From Sphingomonas naasensis (GTDB lineage Bacteria > Pseudomonadota > Alphaproteobacteria > Sphingomonadales > Sphingomonadaceae): DNA of 64,000 nucleotides. The DNA lies in contig NZ_SRXU01000001.1 of NCBI RefSeq assembly GCF_004792695.1, positions 930,001 through 994,000 on the forward strand, in the 5' to 3' direction. The notes under the pieces are model-generated. The model was not told the DNA's origin. It saw nothing but the letters and a program-made list of their open reading frames with translations, and made no database searches. The translations under genes and the position numbers were made by a program. Numbering within the stretch: position 1 is the stretch's first letter; every line of letters begins with the position of its first letter. Below are positions 60,240-64,000 of the stretch, in pieces.

Positions 60240-60719
60240 ATGAGCGATGAAGCGGACCTTTCAGCCGAGCAACCTGGTGCGTGCGCGCCGGCACGGCTTC
60301 CGCGCGCGGATGGCGACCGTCGGTGGCCGCAACGTGATCCGCGCCCGCCGCGCCCGCGGCCGCAAGAAGCTGTCGGCCTAACCGCCGTACCGCTCGCGCG
60401 GCTCACCGAGCGCAAGCACTATCTCGCCGCCAATGCGGGGAAGCGGGCACCCATGCCCGGCTTCGTCCTGCTGGTGCGCGCGCGTGACGATGCCGATCCG
60501 ACGATTCGGGTCGGCATCACCGTATCCAAAAAAGTCGGCAACGCCGTGGTGCGCAACCGCATGAAGCGGCGCTTCCGCGCGCTCGCCCGCGAAGTGCTGC
60601 CCGAGGCCGGGATTCCCGGCGCGGACCATGTGCTGATCGGCCGCAACGGCGGGATCGAGCGCGATTATGCCGCGCTCCGGGCCGAGCTGGCCAAGGCGTG
60701 CGCGAAGCTCGGTCGATGA
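60240..60719 (+). CDS. rnpA: Ribonuclease P protein component, apparently overlapping all of rpmH
   Basis: The conserved RnpA core is in this frame: [20 protein letters not shown], then [26 protein letters not shown] (RNR motif) and [10 protein letters not shown]. It is the protein subunit that helps the RNase P RNA trim tRNA 5' ends. Upstream of the core the frame has no ATG, GTG or TTG until ATG 60240, seven bases before the rpmH start; the only other ATG (MPGFVLL) would delete part of the fold. So a 159-residue protein with an extra N-terminus of about 50 residues is predicted, with rpmH nested inside in another frame, as known in Thermus. The stop overlaps the yidD start (ATGA). Confidence 0.8.
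   Translation: MSDEADLSAEQPGACAPARLPRADGDRRWPQRDPRPPRPRPQEAVGLTAVPLARLTERKHYLAANAGKRAPMPGFVLLVRARDDADPTIRVGITVSKKVGNAVVRNRMKRRFRALAREVLPEAGIPGADHVLIGRNGGIERDYAALRAELAKACAKLGR
60247..60381 (+). CDS. rpmH: 50S ribosomal protein L34
   Basis: The ATG at 60247 encodes 44 residues starting [20 protein letters not shown] and ending RGRKKLSA, the universal L34 sequence and length. GAGG lies 7 nt upstream. The whole gene lies inside the only available start-to-stop frame of rnpA. L34 is a structural protein of the large ribosomal subunit; in bacteria it is commonly the first gene of the rpmH-rnpA-yidD-yidC cluster near the origin of replication. Confidence 0.98.
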   Translation: MKRTFQPSNLVRARRHGFRARMATVGGRNVIRARRARGRKKLSA

Positions 60720-60928
60720 TCGCGCGCGTCCTCATCCTGATCGCGCGATTCTGGCAGATCGGCCCGTCGCGAATCCTGCCGCCCAGCTGCCGCTACGCGC
60801 CCAGCTGTTCGGCCTATGCAATCGAGGCGCTTCGCCGCTATGGAGCGCTCAAGGGCGGCTGGCTTGCCGCAAGGCGCCTCCTGCGCTGCCATCCATGGGG
60901 CGGGCACGGCTACGATCCCGTGCCATGA
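60716..60928 (+). CDS. yidD: YidD membrane-protein insertion efficiency factor
   Basis: This 70-residue protein has the family signature PPSCRYAPSCSAYAIEAL and WLAARRLLRCHPWGGHGYDP, with paired cysteines. YidD helps YidC insert membrane proteins. It starts 4 nt inside rnpA and lies 22 nt before yidC, the conserved order. Confidence 0.96.
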   Translation: MIARVLILIARFWQIGPSRILPPSCRYAPSCSAYAIEALRRYGALKGGWLAARRLLRCHPWGGHGYDPVP

Positions 60929-60950
60929 CGGACTTTCCGGGGACTATTCG

Positions 60951-62687
60951 GTGAAAAAAGACGATCAAAAGAATTTCGTGATCTTCGCAGTGCTGGCCGC
61001 ACTGATCCTGTTCGGCTGGCCGCAGATCACTCACTGGATCTTCCCGCAGCAGCAGCCCGCCTCGGTCAAGATCGAGGGCGGCAAGACCAAGCCGGTCGCC
61101 AATGCCGGCACCGATCCCGCGGCCGATTCGCCCAAGGCGCTGCGCGATCGTCAGGTCGTGCTCGCCGAGACGCCGCGCGTGCAGATCGAGACTCCCAGCC
61201 TGCGCGGCTCGATCAACCTCAAGGGCGCGCGGATCGACGATCTCGTCCTCACCCAATATGCCGAGACGGTCGCCAAGAATTCGCCGCCGATCCACCTGCT
61301 CTCGCCGAGCGGTGCCAAGGGCGCCTATTTCGCGCAGTTCGGCTGGCAGGGCGCGGGCGCGGAGACGCCGGACGCCAACACGATCTGGCAGGCGAGCGGC
61401 CCCAGGCTGACTCCGACCACCCCGGTGACGCTGACCTCGCAGAGCGCGACCGGCCAGCTGTTCCGCATCGAGCTCTCGGTCGATGAAAATTACATGTTCA
61501 GCATCCGCCAGACGGTGGCGAACAACGGCAGCGCGCCGGTATCGATCACGCCGTTCGCGCTGATCTCGCGCGCCGAGCGCTCGGCGGACCCCGATCAATG
61601 GGCGGCGCATGTCGGTCCGATCGCGAGCGCCGGCGGCGCGGCGAAATATGTCAACTGGAAGGACGTCGACGCGGAGGCGCAGCAATTCGCCACCACCGGC
61701 GGCTGGGTCGGCTATACCGACCATTATTGGCTGACCGCGCTCGTCCCCGATCAGCGCGTCCCCGTCGCGCTCCAGCAGCGCCCGACCCCGGCCAAGGGCT
61801 ATCAGGCGGATTATCAGCTCAGCGATCCGATCAACCTCGCCCCGGGCAAGAAGGTCACCTACAATAGCCGCTTCTTCGCTGGCGCGAAGGAAGTGAAGCT
61901 GCTCGACAAATATCAGGACGAGCTGGGCATCGTGAAGTTTGGCCATGCCATCGACTGGGGCTGGTACGGCGTTATCGAGCAGCCGATCTTCTATTATCTC
62001 GACTGGCTGTTCCGCCTCGTCGGCAATTTCGGCGTCGCGATCATCCTGCTGACGATCACGATCCGCCTGCTGCTCTTCCCGATCGCCCAGCGCCAGTTCG
62101 CCTCGATGGCGGCGATGCGCGCGGTGCAGCCCAAGATGAAGGCGCTGCAGGAACGCTACAAGGACGACAAGCAGCGCCAGCAGCAGGAGATCATGAAGCT
62201 GTACAAGGAAGAGAAGGTCAATCCGCTCGCCGGCTGCCTTCCGATCCTGATCCAGATCCCGATCATGTTCGCGCTGTACAAGGTGCTGCTGCTCACGATC
62301 GAAATGCGGCATCAGCCTTTCGTGGCGTGGATCCGCGATCTTTCGGCACCCGATCCGCTGACTCCGCTCAACCTGTTCGGGCTGCTCAACTTCGCGCCGC
62401 CGACCTTCATCGCGATCGGCGTGATCCCGATCCTGCTCGGCATCTCGATGTACTTCCAGTTCAAGCTCAACCCGGCGCCGATGGACGATATGCAGAAGCA
62501 GATCTTCTCGATCATGCCGTGGATGATGATGTTCCTGATGGCACCTTTCGCGGTGGGCCTGCAGGTCTACTGGATCACGTCGAACGTGCTGACGATCGGC
62601 CAGCAATGGCTGCTCTACAAGAAGCACCCGGCGCTCAAGGAGCCGATCAAGAAGGATCCGCCCAAGAAGGAAGCCAAGGCGAAGTGA
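60951..62687 (+). CDS. yidC: Membrane protein insertase YidC
   Basis: The GTG start at 60951 gives 578 residues. The first membrane segment ([18 protein letters not shown]) is followed by a large periplasmic beta-domain (about residues 60-350). A C-terminal insertase core follows with [60 protein letters not shown] and [20 protein letters not shown]. It inserts inner-membrane proteins alone or with Sec. The lysine-rich tail ([12 protein letters not shown]) is typical. The stop overlaps the next start (GTGA). Confidence 0.97.
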   Translation: MKKDDQKNFVIFAVLAALILFGWPQITHWIFPQQQPASVKIEGGKTKPVANAGTDPAADSPKALRDRQVVLAETPRVQIETPSLRGSINLKGARIDDLVLTQYAETVAKNSPPIHLLSPSGAKGAYFAQFGWQGAGAETPDANTIWQASGPRLTPTTPVTLTSQSATGQLFRIELSVDENYMFSIRQTVANNGSAPVSITPFALISRAERSADPDQWAAHVGPIASAGGAAKYVNWKDVDAEAQQFATTGGWVGYTDHYWLTALVPDQRVPVALQQRPTPAKGYQADYQLSDPINLAPGKKVTYNSRFFAGAKEVKLLDKYQDELGIVKFGHAIDWGWYGVIEQPIFYYLDWLFRLVGNFGVAIILLTITIRLLLFPIAQRQFASMAAMRAVQPKMKALQERYKDDKQRQQQEIMKLYKEEKVNPLAGCLPILIQIPIMFALYKVLLLTIEMRHQPFVAWIRDLSAPDPLTPLNLFGLLNFAPPTFIAIGVIPILLGISMYFQFKLNPAPMDDMQKQIFSIMPWMMMFLMAPFAVGLQVYWITSNVLTIGQQWLLYKKHPALKEPIKKDPPKKEAKAK

Positions 62688-63322
62688 GCAGCTTCGACGA
62701 GGATCAGATCGAGGCCGCGCGAAAGATCTTCGCCGGCCCGATCGCCTTCCTGAAATCCGCACCGAAGCTTGAGCATCTGCCCAACCCGGCGGTGCCCGAG
62801 GTCGCGTTCGCCGGCCGTTCGAATGTCGGCAAGTCGTCGCTGATAAACGGGCTCACCAGCCGGAACACGCTCGCGCGCACGTCGAACACGCCGGGGCGCA
62901 CGCAGGAGCTCAACTTCTTCGACGTGGGCGAGCCGCTCAAATTCCGGCTGGTCGACATGCCCGGCTATGGCTTCGCCAAAGCGCCCAAGGACATGCAGCG
63001 CCAGTGGCGCTATCTGATCAACGACTATCTGCGCGGGCGCGACGTGCTCAAGCGGACGCTCGTGCTGATCGACTCGCGCCACGGCATCAAGGAAGTCGAC
63101 AACGAGATCCTCGACATGCTCGACGCCGCAGCGGTGAGCTACCGGATCGTCCTGACCAAGACCGACAAGATCAAGGCGACCGAGCTCGCCGAGGTGCGCG
63201 CGCGCACCGAGGCCGAAGCGCGCAAGCGCCCCGCCGCGCATCCCGATATCCTCGCCACCTCGAGCGAGAAGGGCATGGGCCTTGCCGAGCTCCGCGCCGC
63301 GGTGCTGGAGGCCGTGGGTTGA
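62684..63322 (+). CDS. yihA: Ribosome biogenesis GTPase YihA/EngB
   Basis: This 212-residue GTPase starts at GTG 62684, overlapping the yidC stop. G1 is [17 protein letters not shown]2 lies in [13 protein letters not shown]3 is [13 protein letters not shown] and G4 is LTKTDK. It is essential for assembly of the large ribosomal subunit in many bacteria. Gene order after yidC is conserved in Alphaproteobacteria. Confidence 0.96.
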   Translation: MSSFDEDQIEAARKIFAGPIAFLKSAPKLEHLPNPAVPEVAFAGRSNVGKSSLINGLTSRNTLARTSNTPGRTQELNFFDVGEPLKFRLVDMPGYGFAKAPKDMQRQWRYLINDYLRGRDVLKRTLVLIDSRHGIKEVDNEILDMLDAAAVSYRIVLTKTDKIKATELAEVRARTEAEARKRPAAHPDILATSSEKGMGLAELRAAVLEAVG

Positions 63323-64000
63323 TCGCGGCGAGGCCGCGTCTCGCCGGTCTCGACATTTTCCGCGGGCTCGCGGTGGCGGGTATGATCCTCGTCAACACGC
63401 CGGGGAGCTGGGCGCATCTCTGGTGGCCGCTCGATCATGCCGAATGGCACGGCTGGACGCCGACCGACCTCGTCTTCCCCGCCTTTCTGTTCGCGGTCGG
63501 CGTGGCGCTCGCCCTCTCCTTTCCGCGCAAGGTGGACGGCGCGACCTGGGCGCGGATCGCGCGGCGCACGCTGCTGCTGATCGCGATCGGCTGGGGGCTC
63601 CAGCTGCTCGCACGCCCCGAACTCGCCAGCTTCCGCTTTCCGGGCGTGCTCCAGCGGATCGGGCTCTGCTACGCGCTAGCCGCCGGCTTCGCGATCGCCT
63701 GTGCCGCACGCTTGCCCGACGGGCGCCGGAGCCTGCGCGCGGGCGCGATCCTCGCCGGAGCGCTGGGCGCGCTGCTCGTCTATTGGGCGCTCCTCGCCTT
63801 CGTGCCCGTCCCGGGCCATGGCGCAGGCCAGCTGAGCCCGGAAGGCAATCTCGCGAGCTATGTCGACCGGCTGGTGTTCACCACCGCGCATATCTGGCGC
63901 GGCGGCACCGATGCGGCGGGGAACATCGTCTACGATCCCGAAGGGCTGCTCTCGACCCTCCCCGCGCTCGCCAATGTGCTGTTCGGCATGCTCGCCGCGA
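63319..64000 (+). CDS. Acyltransferase-like membrane protein (DUF5009/COG4299), truncated by the window end
   Basis: A frame starting at TTG 63319, which overlaps the yihA stop (TTGA), continues beyond the window. It reads [20 protein letters not shown], then [20 protein letters not shown] and [19 protein letters not shown], with several hydrophobic segments. LDxFRGL and the D-L-V-F-P-x-F-L-F motif are typical of the NagX/heparan-alpha-glucosaminide acetyltransferase-like family, which moves acyl groups across the membrane onto amino sugars. The frame has no ATG near the start, so TTG is inferred. The rest of the protein is missing. Confidence 0.8.
   Translation, partial: MIAARPRLAGLDIFRGLAVAGMILVNTPGSWAHLWWPLDHAEWHGWTPTDLVFPAFLFAVGVALALSFPRKVDGATWARIARRTLLLIAIGWGLQLLARPELASFRFPGVLQRIGLCYALAAGFAIACAARLPDGRRSLRAGAILAGALGALLVYWALLAFVPVPGHGAGQLSPEGNLASYVDRLVFTTAHIWRGGTDAAGNIVYDPEGLLSTLPALANVLFGMLAA

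Noticed and set aside
1..64000. CRISPR arrays, rRNA operons, prophage, riboswitches
   Set aside because: No regularly spaced repeats, rRNA segments, phage structural genes or recognisable aptamers were seen on either strand by reading.

Overview
The window is a GC-rich, densely packed chromosomal segment that looks like a sphingomonad (Alphaproteobacteria, Sphingomonas or close relative). Support for this comes from the rpmH-rnpA-yidD-yidC-yihA order, a Sphingomonas-style exopolysaccharide (EPS) operon with a split co-polymerase, a large TonB-dependent receptor, many Tat or lipoprotein signal peptides, and frequent 4-nt ATGA overlaps. Species cannot be fixed from the sequence alone.

Region 1 (1-6.5 kb, + strand) is a tight operon: a DUF350 membrane protein, a membrane-embedded spermidine-synthase-like protein, an FAD oxidoreductase, SpeD, an exported D-aminoacylase-like amidohydrolase and an exported beta-lactamase-fold hydrolase. 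It looks like a polyamine-type membrane or envelope system of unknown product. Region 2 (6.8-10.2 kb) is a TonB-dependent receptor, a strong intrinsic terminator and a short palindromic MITE-like element inserted at a CTAG that is also the stop codon of the next gene.

Region 3 (10.2-32.5 kb) is a pectin and hexuronate utilisation locus. The minus strand carries exuT-uxaC-kduI-kduD-kdgK, followed by a soluble chemoreceptor and an exported esterase. Further along are uxaA, two exported esterases, a PL1 pectate lyase, a GH28 polygalacturonase and a LacI-family regulator. Three copies of a TGACACCGGT-type palindrome lie in front of transcription units here and are probably the LacI operators. uxaB and the KDPG aldolase gene are not in the window. 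A DUF885 peptidase-like protein, an FAA-fold hydratase, a PQQ-propeller lipoprotein, a di-haem peroxidase lipoprotein and a GST are interspersed.

Region 4 (32.6-53.8 kb) is an EPS locus. galU and ugd (plus strand) make UDP-glucose and UDP-glucuronate and are followed by a GH16 lipoprotein. A long minus-strand operon encodes a priming glycosyltransferase, outer-membrane barrel, export protein, AAA ATPase, split chain-length regulator, WecG-type transferase, flippase, polymerase, four GT2 enzymes, a GH10 hydrolase and an acyltransferase. Two related small tail-anchored proteins flank the priming-transferase gene.

Region 5 (54-64 kb) is mostly housekeeping: an ABC-F ATPase with a possible leader peptide, tRNA-Leu(CAA), a GH18 lipoprotein, a lectin-like exported protein, ComM/YifB, a PGPGW protein, and rpmH-rnpA-yidD-yidC-yihA followed by a truncated acyltransferase-like membrane gene. 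The only apparent start for rnpA lies upstream of rpmH, so rpmH would be nested inside it. Non-coding gaps are short (all under 300 bases except the tRNA-containing one at 55668-56037). No CRISPR array, rRNA or phage was seen.
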